Source: a virus
Direction: 5' to 3' (one strand)
Virus record (IMG/VR): IMGVR_UViG_3300010412_000056
Span: 1-47,941 of that record
DNA: 47,941 bases
Made by a program: the position numbers and the translations under genes. Positions 22,671 through 31,749 of the stretch are shown one piece after another. A model generated the notes under the pieces. It was not told the origin of the DNA. It made no database searches and saw only the letters and a program-made list of their open reading frames with translations. The stretch's first letter is position 1. Each line of letters starts with the position of its first letter.

Positions 22671-25600
22671 ATGGCTGACAATACCAGCAATAGTACGCTA
22701 ACAACGGATTTTAATGTCCCCCCATACTATGATGATTTTGACGACAATAGCGGCTATTATCGCATTCTCTTTCGTCCGGGTTATGCCGTACAGGCACGCG
22801 AACTTACACAGCCTCAGACAATGCTTCAAAACCAAGTTGCTCGCTTTGGTAAGCACATTTTCCGCGAAGGTTCGATTGTTCTCCCCGGTCAGTTCTCCAT
22901 TGAAACCAACCTTGACTATGTAAAGATCAAGGATGTTGATGCCTCAAATAACTCGGTAAGCGTAGACGATTTCGACGGTGAAACTATTTACTCCGAAACA
23001 AATGGAGTCGTAGCCCAAGTCATCGATGTGGCAGACGGCAGCGAAACATCTTCAAACACAAAAACTCTATTCATTCGCTATACCTCATCATCTTCAGACG
23101 GTTCGATTGATGCTTTTCAGGACGGTGAAAACCTAACCTCCAACAATGGTGGCATGGTTACACTCGCTGCCGATTCAACCGGTCAAGGTTCACGCTTCGT
23201 TATCACCGAGGGTGTTGTCTTTGCCAAGGATCACTTCATTCGCTTTCCAACGTCATCAATCATTCTAAGTCGCTATAGCACGACACCAAACTGCCGTGTC
23301 GGTTTCACTATCACAGAAGACATCATTCGATACACAGAAGATCAAAGCTTGCTCGATCCAGCGCTCGAATCTTCTAACTATGCTGCTCCCGGTGCCGACC
23401 GACTAAAGCTAACTGCTGTTCTCGATGTTCTGGACATCAACGATACAACCGGTGCACCAGACTTCGTTGAGCTATTCACCATTCAAAACGGTATCATCAC
23501 CGAGTTATATGAGAGACCACAGTACAACATTCTGCGCGATGAAATGGCAAAGCGTACCTTCGATGAGTCTGGCGACTACTATGTAAAAGGCTTGACTGTT
23601 CGCGTTCGTGAAAACCTCGATACAGGAAACAACTTTGGTTACTCGACAACAGGCAATAGCCAGTTGCTATCAGTTGGTGTTGAACCCGGTGTTGGTTACG
23701 TCAAGGGCTATGAAGTGGGTAAGCTGGTCACCACCTATGTGACGACAGACAAGGCAACTACCTACGAGAACGTCAACTCTCAGATCATCTCCACAGGATA
23801 TGGAAACTACCTGACTTGTAACGAGTTCACTGGTTCTGTGAAGCATGACGAGGGCACCAAAATAATACTGTATGATACAGCAAACCAACGATTGACAAAT
23901 CGCCTCTGGGCAGATGGCGCGGTTGTTGGTACTCGTATCGGTGAAGCAAAGTTATTCTCTATTGAATATGACTCTGGTATTCTAGGCACAGCACAGGGCA
24001 ATGTAAACATATATCTAACAGACGTTCAAATGAACGGCACAAACTCATTCTCGAACACGCGAAGCCTCTATCTGAGTGGAGCTACAAGAAAGTTTGGTGC
24101 TGACGTTGTTCTATCATCGAACATTGCTGCGCTAAAGGATGCCGCAACAAGTACGCTTCTATACTCAGTTGGAACTACCGGTGTTCGCACCATTCGTGAT
24201 GGTTCAGCAGCAGCGGATATGACTTTCAACTTCAAAAGAACCGACGATGTTACAATCTCATCAGGAGGAACATTCTCTGTTTCAACAAGTGGTGATGAGG
24301 TTTTCCCATACGGAACCAGTTCTGATATTTCAGATGCCGATAAGGCAGACATTCTTGTTACGATTGCCGAGGATACCAACATTGCTCTACCGGGAACGGT
24401 TTCTGCTACAGCAACTCAGACAGCACTTAGCGGATCGAGCACATTTTTCACTCGCTTGAACATAGGCGACAAACTTGAGTTCGGTGGTAACGCTCGTGCT
24501 TACTTCATCACAGCAATCGCAGACAACACAAACTTGACCGTCGATAGTGGACTACCATCACTATCCGGAGACCTTCTATTCAAAGCCTACAAGGAAGGTG
24601 ATGTTGTTAACATGACCGGTATTGGTTCTGATGCCGGTACAGATAGAACGATTGCTACAACTTCAACACAGCTAACATTTGATCTGAAAGAAACATTCGG
24701 TGCTACGAAGAGTGCCTCTGTAACCTATCAGATCAGTCATACCTCCACAGAAGAGGTTGATAAAGACCTGAGAGCAAACCGTTTTGTTATCATCGATTGC
24801 TCTACTGCTGGAACGACTGGTCCATTCAACCTTGGCTTCCCAGACGTATACAAGATCAGAAAGATCAGACTGAAAACGGGCAGCACGTTCTCCTCAGAAG
24901 GTGAGGGAACAGATGTCTTAGACAACTTTATTTTCGACAACGGACAACGCGATCAGTTCTATGATTTCGCAACCATTACACCAAAGAGCCCTTCGTTCCT
25001 TGGTGCTACCGACTTTTTACTTGTAAAACTTGACTGGTTTGAGCCATCATTCTCTACCGGTCGTGGTTATTTCTCGGTTGATTCATATCCAATCGATGAC
25101 GATACAGTTTCAAATACCACGATTCGAACGGAAAACATTCCTATTTACACGTCTCCAACGAGTGGAACACGATACAATCTGCGCAACTATATCGACTTTA
25201 GACCAGCAAAAGTAAGAGTTGCGGCAGATGCTACTACAGTTGGTGGAGCAGATACAAACCCCGGTTCGTCGGAAGGATTTACTTTTGAAGCTAGCGGTTT
25301 GAGACTTCCAGCGCCTTCAACACAAGCGACATTTGACTATTCATTCTATTATGGGCGTCGTGATCTTGTCGTTATGGACAAAGAAGGAAATGTTTCCATT
25401 GTAAAAGGCATTCCAAGGTCCGATCCTAGAACGCCTCTTTACCCAGAAAACTTTATGGTGCTGGCATCGATTTACATCGCGCCATATCCATCACTTGCTC
25501 CAAACTACGCACAGGTACTAAAGAGACTTGATATTTCGTGTAGCGTCAAGAAACTTTCCAACATTCGCTTTACGATGCGCGACATTGGTGTTCTCAAAAA

Positions 25601-28517
25601 CCGCATCATCAACCTTGAATACTATGCGGCACTCAGCCTTCTCGAAAAGTCGGCACTCGATATGCAGATCATTGACGAGGATGGCTTGAACCGTTTCAAG
25701 AATGGTATTTTTGTCGATACGTTCTCCGATCACACATTGGGTGACATCTATCACGTTGATTATCGCATCGTTGTCGATCCGAGCGAAAAGAGCATTCGTC
25801 CAATCTACACGATGGATTCGCTTCTCTATAACTACAAGAGCGGATCGAATGTCGTCAAGACCGGCGACCTTATTACATTGCCATACAGCAACACACTGTT
25901 CGTAACTCAGAACGTTGCCACTTCCTATCGCAACATTGAACTTTCAAGTTATAGGTTCATTGGTGAGCTATTCCTAACACCAGACACAGATGTTTGGGTC
26001 GATACCGAATGGCTTGAGGATGAGGCAATCTCCATCGGACCAGATGGCAGCAACCTTCCACAGAACACAACAACATGGAATGAATGGCAGACAAAGGTTG
26101 TCGGCTATGTGGTTGATGCTCAGTACAATGGTACAGGAGCTACGACTGTTCGTTCTGGTGACAAAGATGCCTATGTATATGGTGGAACGTTCTCATCTAT
26201 CAATCACCAGATCATTCAAAATCCCAATTCGCCTAGAGACCAGCGCGTAACTCAAATCGCTGATGTTACTCGAACTGGTACTCAGACTTCATATTCCTAC
26301 GAAGAAAATACAGTCACACTTGGAACGCGCGTTGTTGACGTATCACTCATTCCTTACATTCGTGATCAGGTCATTCGCGTCAATGCCAAGGGCTTGAAGG
26401 CAAACACTCGTGTCTATGCTTTCTTCGATGGCGAGGATATGAACGATTACACCACGCCTCTGACGCAGACAGAGCATGATAATTTCCCTGTATTCCCAGC
26501 ATCTAACGAAGGTGATAACATCGTTACCAACTCAAATGGTGAGTGCTGGGTTGCTATAAGACTTGCTCCTGAAAAGAAGTTCCGCGTTGGAACCAAAGAA
26601 GTCATTCTAACCGATAGCCCAACAAACTCACAACCTGATGCTTCCACATACGGCATTGCCTACTTCGTTTCTCATGGCTTGCTACAACAGAAGCAGGAAA
26701 GCATCTATACAACGCGCGAGGTTATCGCATCAGAGAAAACGTTATCAGAGACATCGCGACAAACTAAACAGATTGGCTACCTTGATAATCCATCTTGTAT
26801 TGCCTACTCAGTGCCTATCAAAGCACCAGAAGGCGAGGAAGGAGTGTTTATGACCAAGGTGGACATATACATTGCTGCCAAGCATCCAACACTTGGCATG
26901 TGGGTCGAGATACGTGAGATGAACAGTGCCGGTGGCATCACTCGAAACCAAGTTCCATTCTCGGAAGTGTGGGTTGATGCTGATGACATCGTAACAAGTT
27001 CTGATGCTTCAACACCACATACGTTTGTGTTCCCAGCACCAGTGTTCCTCTATAACAACACAGAGTATGCGTTCCTTATTCACACCGTTGGTATCAATCC
27101 AGATACCTACATCTGGATTTCTAGACTTGGTGAAACCAATCTTGCAACCGGTGAGAAGCACAACTCACGCCCATTGACGGGAACGCTCTATACCACCAAC
27201 AACAACTTGAATTGGGATATTGTTCCAGACGTTGACTTGAAGATCACATTCTACAGAGCAGCTTTTGATACTGAGGTAGTTGGATCAGCCGTTCTAGGAA
27301 ACAAGCCATTCGAGAGACTGTTGCTTGGTAACACTTCAGCCGACTTTACTAACATCGGTGAAGGTATCATCGGCTACAATCGACTAACTCTGACGGGCAA
27401 CACTGGCAGTATCGCAAACGACAACATTCTTATCTGTGCCAACACAGGTGCTAATGGTACGGTCATCAACGATTCAGCAACACCAACGTTCACAGTTGCT
27501 AACAACACCTTTGAAACCGGCGAGCGCGTCATGATTTACAGTTCTAGCATGGTGGATTCTGGTCTGACTTCTGTGATCTCAAGTATCGATTCTGCTCGTG
27601 GTATTCTTTCAGTATGGCGCGACAAGCCAGACACCTTCTATTACAACGAAGGCAAGACTGTTGACTTGATAAACAGCAATGGTGATTTTTTCCTTGGCGA
27701 TACTGTAACAGGTATGCAGTCTGGTGAAACCGCAACGGTTGATGGCATTCGTAACCTTCGCTACTCGGTTATCGATCTTGAACCGGCATATCTGGACTTC
27801 GTGAAAACGTATGTGGCATTTGAAATGCAGACCACATCAAATACAGAGGTTCAAGGACAGTATTTCAATATCGGTGACGGTCAGAACTATTTCTTCAACA
27901 CTGAGCAAGCGGTTCTTTCTCGCAGCCGTGAGGTTTCAGAACTTTCGAGTGATCAATCTAATAAAGTTCGCATCACAATGTCTACGGAAACAGAGTTCCT
28001 TTCGCCCGTCGTGGATGTTGGCAGGACTCACTCCGTCTATGTGAACAGCATCATCAACTCAAATACGAATAATGAAACAAATGCGACGGGTGGTGCTCTG
28101 ATCAACAAGTACATTTCGCTTCCTGTTACATTAGCAGAAGATCAAGATGCTGAAGACATGGTGCTTGTGATCACTGCTTACAGACCACCAGAAACAGACG
28201 TGAAGATTTGGGTAAAGATTCTGAATGTCGAAGACGGACAGCCATTTACTCAAACGACATGGATCGAACTTGCGAAACGCGACGACACAGTTTATTCGTC
28301 TCTAGCAAACAGAAATGACTTCAGAGAGTTCACTTATGATTTCCCTGTAGCATCAATGACCGGTCCAAATGGAGAAGTTCAATACACCAATAACCAAGGC
28401 ATCACAGCAACCGGTTATAAGTATTTTGCTATCAAGGTTGGTCTTATTAACACAGCAAATAACAGTGCGGTAGTGCCTCGTGTCGCTGATTTGCGGGCAA
28501 TCGCACTCCAGATGTGA
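22671..28517 (+). CDS. Giant baseplate/tail protein with DUF4815-type N-terminus
   Basis: The 1948-residue product starts FNVPPYYDDFDDNSGYYRIL, then PGYAVQARELTQPQTMLQNQ and FGKHIFREGSIVLPG. This is the beginning of DUF4815-type structural proteins that follow gp8 in many T4-like phages of marine and soil bacteria. The first 350 residues carry conserved Y-V-K-G-L and ESSNYAAPGADRLKLTAVLD motifs. The middle (res 800-1200) has an RYNLRNYIDFRPA segment and an Asp/Asn-rich helical part (IRFTMRDIGVLKNRIINLEYYAALSLLEK). The last 600 residues are beta-rich. It probably takes the place of T4 gp10 or part of the short-fibre network. AGAGGAAAAATAG precedes the ATG. The exact equivalent in T4 is uncertain. 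Confidence 0.7.
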   Translation: MADNTSNSTLTTDFNVPPYYDDFDDNSGYYRILFRPGYAVQARELTQPQTMLQNQVARFGKHIFREGSIVLPGQFSIETNLDYVKIKDVDASNNSVSVDDFDGETIYSETNGVVAQVIDVADGSETSSNTKTLFIRYTSSSSDGSIDAFQDGENLTSNNGGMVTLAADSTGQGSRFVITEGVVFAKDHFIRFPTSSIILSRYSTTPNCRVGFTITEDIIRYTEDQSLLDPALESSNYAAPGADRLKLTAVLDVLDINDTTGAPDFVELFTIQNGIITELYERPQYNILRDEMAKRTFDESGDYYVKGLTVRVRENLDTGNNFGYSTTGNSQLLSVGVEPGVGYVKGYEVGKLVTTYVTTDKATTYENVNSQIISTGYGNYLTCNEFTGSVKHDEGTKIILYDTANQRLTNRLWADGAVVGTRIGEAKLFSIEYDSGILGTAQGNVNIYLTDVQMNGTNSFSNTRSLYLSGATRKFGADVVLSSNIAALKDAATSTLLYSVGTTGVRTIRDGSAAADMTFNFKRTDDVTISSGGTFSVSTSGDEVFPYGTSSDISDADKADILVTIAEDTNIALPGTVSATATQTALSGSSTFFTRLNIGDKLEFGGNARAYFITAIADNTNLTVDSGLPSLSGDLLFKAYKEGDVVNMTGIGSDAGTDRTIATTSTQLTFDLKETFGATKSASVTYQISHTSTEEVDKDLRANRFVIIDCSTAGTTGPFNLGFPDVYKIRKIRLKTGSTFSSEGEGTDVLDNFIFDNGQRDQFYDFATITPKSPSFLGATDFLLVKLDWFEPSFSTGRGYFSVDSYPIDDDTVSNTTIRTENIPIYTSPTSGTRYNLRNYIDFRPAKVRVAADATTVGGADTNPGSSEGFTFEASGLRLPAPSTQATFDYSFYYGRRDLVVMDKEGNVSIVKGIPRSDPRTPLYPENFMVLASIYIAPYPSLAPNYAQVLKRLDISCSVKKLSNIRFTMRDIGVLKNRIINLEYYAALSLLEKSALDMQIIDEDGLNRFKNGIFVDTFSDHTLGDIYHVDYRIVVDPSEKSIRPIYTMDSLLYNYKSGSNVVKTGDLITLPYSNTLFVTQNVATSYRNIELSSYRFIGELFLTPDTDVWVDTEWLEDEAISIGPDGSNLPQNTTTWNEWQTKVVGYVVDAQYNGTGATTVRSGDKDAYVYGGTFSSINHQIIQNPNSPRDQRVTQIADVTRTGTQTSYSYEENTVTLGTRVVDVSLIPYIRDQVIRVNAKGLKANTRVYAFFDGEDMNDYTTPLTQTEHDNFPVFPASNEGDNIVTNSNGECWVAIRLAPEKKFRVGTKEVILTDSPTNSQPDASTYGIAYFVSHGLLQQKQESIYTTREVIASEKTLSETSRQTKQIGYLDNPSCIAYSVPIKAPEGEEGVFMTKVDIYIAAKHPTLGMWVEIREMNSAGGITRNQVPFSEVWVDADDIVTSSDASTPHTFVFPAPVFLYNNTEYAFLIHTVGINPDTYIWISRLGETNLATGEKHNSRPLTGTLYTTNNNLNWDIVPDVDLKITFYRAAFDTEVVGSAVLGNKPFERLLLGNTSADFTNIGEGIIGYNRLTLTGNTGSIANDNILICANTGANGTVINDSATPTFTVANNTFETGERVMIYSSSMVDSGLTSVISSIDSARGILSVWRDKPDTFYYNEGKTVDLINSNGDFFLGDTVTGMQSGETATVDGIRNLRYSVIDLEPAYLDFVKTYVAFEMQTTSNTEVQGQYFNIGDGQNYFFNTEQAVLSRSREVSELSSDQSNKVRITMSTETEFLSPVVDVGRTHSVYVNSIINSNTNNETNATGGALINKYISLPVTLAEDQDAEDMVLVITAYRPPETDVKIWVKILNVEDGQPFTQTTWIELAKRDDTVYSSLANRNDFREFTYDFPVASMTGPNGEVQYTNNQGITATGYKYFAIKVGLINTANNSAVVPRVADLRAIALQM

Positions 28518-28529
28518 AATATACATTTT

Positions 28530-28558
28530 ACTAAATACTCCTGCTAACAACAGGAGGT
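28530..28558 (+). promoter_or_regulatory. Late-promoter-like TAAATA overlapping an RBS-sequestering hairpin
   Basis: ACTAAATA (28530-28537) carries the TAAATA core of the late element. It is followed at once by CTCCTG (28538-28543), which pairs perfectly with CAGGAG (28551-28556) across a 7-base loop. CAGGAG is the Shine-Dalgarno of the endonuclease starting at 28563. Read-through transcripts would hide the ribosome site. A transcript starting at this late promoter would lack the 5' arm and free it. Confidence 0.6.
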
Positions 28559-28562
28559 CATT

Positions 28563-29111
28563 ATGGAGAAGTATGGATTTGTTTATATTTGGTACGATAG
28601 AAAGCACAAGCGATATTATGTGGGATGCCGATGGGGAGATGAAAATGATGGATACATATGCTCATCCCCATGGATGAAACGAGCATACAATAATAGACCA
28701 CAAGACTTTAGAAGGCGTATTTTGGCAAGAGTATACTCAAACAAAAAAGACCTATTAGCAGAAGAATACAAATGGTTGAGCCAAATAAAGAAAGAAGAGT
28801 TGAAAGTACGATACTATAACTTACACAACCACCACTTCGCTCATTGGGCATCAGATGAAAATTCGAAACTCACTGTGAGTGAAAAAATAAAAAAGCACCA
28901 TGCTTCAAAGGAGTTCAGAAAACAAGCAAGTGAGGCAAAACTGGGAGACAAAAATCCGATGAAAGACCCAGAAGTGGTTGCCAAAAGATTAGAGACATGG
29001 AAAAAAGGAAATCATGTGGCTTGGAACAAGGGAAAAAAGACTGGACCTAATCCAGAACACTCGGAAAGAATGAAGGGTCGCATTCCTTGGAACAAGGGGT
29101 TGAAGTTATGA
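28563..29111 (+). CDS. Second free-standing GIY-YIG homing endonuclease
   Basis: The 182-residue product has FVYIWYD (GIY) and RYYVGCRWG (YIG) in the first 26 residues. SPWMKRAYNNRPQDFRRRIL carries the basic helix, LLAEEYKWLSQI the Glu helix, and YYNLHNHHFAHW an unusual His-rich segment. The C-terminal half is Lys/Arg-rich with NUMOD-like modules (SEKIKKHHASKEFRKQASEAK, then KNPMKDPEVVAKRLETWKKG, then WNKGKKTGPNPEHSERMKGR). It differs clearly in sequence from the enzyme at 10678, so the two entered independently. AGGAGG lies five bases upstream of the ATG and is masked by a hairpin. Flanking genes are intact. Confidence 0.85.
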   Translation: MEKYGFVYIWYDRKHKRYYVGCRWGDENDGYICSSPWMKRAYNNRPQDFRRRILARVYSNKKDLLAEEYKWLSQIKKEELKVRYYNLHNHHFAHWASDENSKLTVSEKIKKHHASKEFRKQASEAKLGDKNPMKDPEVVAKRLETWKKGNHVAWNKGKKTGPNPEHSERMKGRIPWNKGLKL

Positions 29112-29311
29112 AACGAACGGGAAAAACCGAAGTACCGGGAATGTATAAGGTGAGAGAGGGTGTCGTAATAAATAGAGACAAGAATGCCCTCAAGATGTAC
29201 AAGAAACGAAAAGCAAAGATGAAACGCATCGATACGCTAGAGGAAGAAATCGGGGAAATGAAAGACTCATTGAATGAGATAAAAGAAATGCTGAAAGGAC
29301 TTGTAAAATAA
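29108..29311 (+). CDS. 67-residue coiled-coil protein, family known as hypothetical in T4-like phages
   Basis: The ATG at 29108 overlaps the endonuclease stop (ATGA). The product starts MKRTGKTEVPGMYKVREGVVINRDK, then KNALKMYKKRKAKMKRIDTLEEEIGEMKDSLNEIKEMLK. This is a Lys-rich stretch followed by a heptad-like coiled coil. I recall similar short proteins (VPG...LLN.D..AL..YK.RK) beside fibre genes in T4-like phages, with no assigned role. The upstream TTG start is rejected because it would eat into the endonuclease end. It could mediate an association with fibre or baseplate proteins (inference). Confidence 0.6.
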   Translation: MKRTGKTEVPGMYKVREGVVINRDKNALKMYKKRKAKMKRIDTLEEEIGEMKDSLNEIKEMLKGLVK

Positions 29312-29312
29312 A

Positions 29313-30425
29313 ATGGCGTTAGCAAACGTAGACTTGACGAACACATTTGATGAGTGGCGAGTTCGCACCAATCAGATTATCTATAAGCTCGATGAGTTTG
29401 AGATAGGTAACACAATCTATCTTGCCTCAAATAGTGCCAATTCCTTACTGATACAAGGAACAGCGAACCTTGGAGCAAATGTCTTCATGGTGGTCCGAAC
29501 CTCGAACAACGTCAATGATACTGCCAATGCCAACATTGCCTCGATGTTCGCTGCCAATCAGGCTCACAGAGTTGCTTGGTCAGCATACGATTCCTCGAAT
29601 GGCGTCAACACATGGAACTATACGTACTCAGCAAACACTGTCAGAGTGCTTGCTAATAGCGCGTTTGATAAAGCCAACTCGGTCTATACCTACGCAGCAA
29701 ACACCGTCATGTTGGTGGCTAATGCGGCATTTACCGCTGCTAATGCTGGTTCTAGCGGAGCCCAAGCATTCGACAAAGCCAACTCGGCAAACATTCTGGC
29801 TTACAGTGCGTTCACAAAAGCCAACACTACCTATACCTATGCTGCCAACAACGCGATGCTTGCTGCTAATAGCGCATACGCAAAAGCCAACGCAGCATGT
29901 ACATCTGCCGCAGCGGCAAGCACGGCAGCGGGTTCGGCATATGGCAAAGCTAACACAGCAAACATAATCGCAGTTGCCGCATTCTCACAGGCAAATAATG
30001 CTCCAAGCGGCGGTGCTGCCAGTGAGGCAGATTTCCTTGCTGGAACGTCATCGACCAAGTACCTTTCACCAGATTCCGTTTGGATGAATCATGCCACTCT
30101 TTCTGATGCTTCCACTATCACGGTCAACTTCGCATCAGGCTTCAACTTTGGTGGTTCGAGTAACCAGCCTCTTGCTCTAGGCGGTAACCGAATATTAGGA
30201 AATCCTTCAAACATCAAAAATGGACAGTCTGGCGTGCTTTGGTTTACAGCATCGGGCTCAACACGAACATTAACACTTGGTAATGCTTGGTGGTTGTGTG
30301 ATGGTGTTGAAACAGACCCGTTCTCGATTTCTGTAGGAGCATTGCTTGGTGTTGCTTACGTTGCTATGGGTTCATACATTTACGTGACTGGTGTCATTAG
30401 ACGTAATGACTGGAACGCTGAATAA
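29313..30425 (+). CDS. Short tail-fibre protein with Ala-Asn helical shaft
   Basis: The 370-residue product starts MALANVDLTNTFDEWRVRTN and QIIYKLDEFE, the classic N-terminus of fibre proteins in T4-like cyanophages and related phages. Residues about 85-225 contain the same repeat type as the giant fibres (AFDKANSVYTYAANTVMLVAN, YTYAANNAMLAANSAYAKAN), a helical bundle with Asn every 7-8 residues. From residue 235, AASEADFLAGTSSTKYLSPDSVW is a common fibre-to-tip connector. It is followed by a beta-rich tip (VNFASGFNFGGSSNQPLALG..., ILGNPSNIKNGQSGVLWFTA, TLTLGNAWWLCDGVETDPFSI). It is a shorter paralogue of the genes at 33698 and 41325. Confidence 0.78.
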   Translation: MALANVDLTNTFDEWRVRTNQIIYKLDEFEIGNTIYLASNSANSLLIQGTANLGANVFMVVRTSNNVNDTANANIASMFAANQAHRVAWSAYDSSNGVNTWNYTYSANTVRVLANSAFDKANSVYTYAANTVMLVANAAFTAANAGSSGAQAFDKANSANILAYSAFTKANTTYTYAANNAMLAANSAYAKANAACTSAAAASTAAGSAYGKANTANIIAVAAFSQANNAPSGGAASEADFLAGTSSTKYLSPDSVWMNHATLSDASTITVNFASGFNFGGSSNQPLALGGNRILGNPSNIKNGQSGVLWFTASGSTRTLTLGNAWWLCDGVETDPFSISVGALLGVAYVAMGSYIYVTGVIRRNDWNAE

Positions 30426-30434
30426 GGAGTAGAC

Positions 30435-30776
30435 ATGGCAACGGGTTACGTTGAGCTATACATCAATCAAGGCACTACTTTCAATGACGTTATCTATTTG
30501 ACTGACGACACAACGAACACTGCCATGAACATCGTAGGGTACTCGGCTGAAAGTCAGTTACGTCGATCATACTACTCTGATAATGCGTCTGCCAATATTG
30601 TTTGTTCTGTAACGGATGGTCAGAACGGTGAGATCACTATGACCGTGACCAAGGCAAATACCGCAAACATCAAGGCAGGCAGATATGTTTTTGATGTGCT
30701 GATAACAGATACAGAAAACGCAACGAGTAGAATCCTAGAAGGGATCGTAACAGTCACACCGGGAGTCACAAAGTAA
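30435..30776 (+). CDS. Small beta-sandwich virion protein (BppU-like N-domain type)
   Basis: The 113-residue product starts VELYINQGTTFNDVIYLTDDTTN, then MNIVGYSAESQLRRSYYSDNASANI and KANTANIKAGRYVFDVLITDTE, ending RILEGIVTVTPGVTK. Proteins of this shape are common beside fibre genes in T4-like phages. The fold suggests an Ig-like or baseplate-protein N-domain that attaches fibres or adhesins. The GGAGTAG before the ATG is a fair ribosome site. It overlaps the next ATG by one base (TAATG). The function is inferred from position and fold impression only. Confidence 0.6.
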   Translation: MATGYVELYINQGTTFNDVIYLTDDTTNTAMNIVGYSAESQLRRSYYSDNASANIVCSVTDGQNGEITMTVTKANTANIKAGRYVFDVLITDTENATSRILEGIVTVTPGVTK

Positions 30777-31027
30777 TGGTAGCCAGATTTAGAAAATACC
30801 TAGAAAAACAACGCTTGAGTGCTCGAACAATGACGCCCGAAGCCGTTGCTAAAAAGCACGGGGTAAGTGTCGGTTACATTATGGCTCAGTTGAAAAAGGG
30901 CATCGAGATTGAAAAAGAACATTCATCGGACCCGAGAATCGCTCGCGAGGTCGCTCTTGATCACTTGGGTGAGGATGAAAACTATTACAAGAAACTGATC
31001 AAAATGGAGAGAGGTGGTAAGAAATAA
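30776..31027 (+). CDS. DUF5661-type small protein
   Basis: The 83-residue product is basic at the start (MVARFRKYLEKQRLS). It carries the sequence KKHGVSVGYIMAQLKKGIEIEKEHSSDPRIAREVALDHLGEDENYYKKL. The H-x-x-D-x-x-x-A-R-E-x-A-L-D-H-L-x-E-D-x-x-Y-Y-x-K-L part is the hallmark I associate with DUF5661 proteins of phages and bacteria. No biochemical role is established. Its position among virion genes (start overlapping 30776, stop overlapping 31027) suggests joint expression with the fibre operon. Confidence 0.6.
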   Translation: MVARFRKYLEKQRLSARTMTPEAVAKKHGVSVGYIMAQLKKGIEIEKEHSSDPRIAREVALDHLGEDENYYKKLIKMERGGKK

Positions 31028-31341
31028 TGCCCGGATGCCATCTCGATACACAGGAAAGATTTTGCGGAGCGCACACAATTGTATTGCTACAAAATAATGT
31101 ATACGTGAACAATCTTTTGTGGTCGGTTGAAGGTGATATTGATTGCCACTGTAACATGGGAGCATTGATTGCCTCTTATGGAGCAAGAAACGTTTGGATC
31201 AATAATATACGAGTGATCTGTGCCGTTGGCGATGAAGCAGAAACAGACATAGGTCCCTGCGGCGCGTGTTATGAACTTCATCCGGGTCCGGGTCCAACAA
31301 ATCCTATGGAGCATTCTTGGGATACATGGGTCTATAGATAA
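31027..31341 (+). CDS. PAAR-like spike-tip protein
   Basis: The 104-residue product has the double repeat pattern of PAAR/DUF4150-type tips. Repeat one has C-GAHTIVLLQNNVYVNNLLWSVEGDIDCHC. Repeat two has ASYGARNVWINNIRVICAVGDEAE. Both contain the V-x-V/I-N-N...GD unit that forms the cone, and several Cys/His residues could bind metal as in PAAR proteins. The C-terminus (CGACYELHPGPGPTN) is Cys-rich. In T4, gp5.4 caps the gp5 needle. Here the tip is 16 kb away from the spike gene and amid adhesins. The ATG overlaps the previous stop (TAATG). Confidence 0.65.
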   Translation: MPGCHLDTQERFCGAHTIVLLQNNVYVNNLLWSVEGDIDCHCNMGALIASYGARNVWINNIRVICAVGDEAETDIGPCGACYELHPGPGPTNPMEHSWDTWVYR

Positions 31342-31359
31342 CGGAGGTATGAAAACGAT

Positions 31360-31749
31360 ATGCCTCTGCGAAATGATATTGTAACAATCGGAAATTACAC
31401 TGCCCGCATCAAAAATTACTACAAGCAAAACGGTGTAGTGGTTCTCTACGACGTTTACCCATATGAAGCACAAGGCAATATCGTTGCTGGTATGACCATG
31501 ACCACGCAAGACGGTGGAGAAACGATTGTTCTCAACACATCGAACTTCATTGTCGATTGGGAACCATATCAGAATAACTACGACCAATGGGAGTTCTCTC
31601 TAAATACTTCTTCAATCATTTGGTGCGCAGGCGGCTGGGTGGCTACCGACCGGCATTTCACTGGCAAACCGCAAACGCAAGACTATCAGGTGGATCACTT
31701 GATCGTAGAAGACTACACAAAACAGACCAACGATGGATATGAAGAATGA
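31360..31749 (+). CDS. Unknown small virion-region protein, 129 aa
   Basis: I do not recognise this protein. It is Tyr/Asn/Thr-rich (YTARIKNYYKQNGVVVLYDVYPYEAQGN) with a Trp-containing middle (DWEPYQNNYDQWEFSLN) and a CAGGWVATDRHF segment. It looks beta-rich and small enough for a chaperone or adhesin accessory. The ATG at 31360 follows an ACGGAGGT-type ribosome site (AACGGAGGTATG at about 31340). The last codons overlap the next ATG by four bases. Co-expression with the PAAR and adhesin genes is likely. Confidence 0.45.
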   Translation: MPLRNDIVTIGNYTARIKNYYKQNGVVVLYDVYPYEAQGNIVAGMTMTTQDGGETIVLNTSNFIVDWEPYQNNYDQWEFSLNTSSIIWCAGGWVATDRHFTGKPQTQDYQVDHLIVEDYTKQTNDGYEE

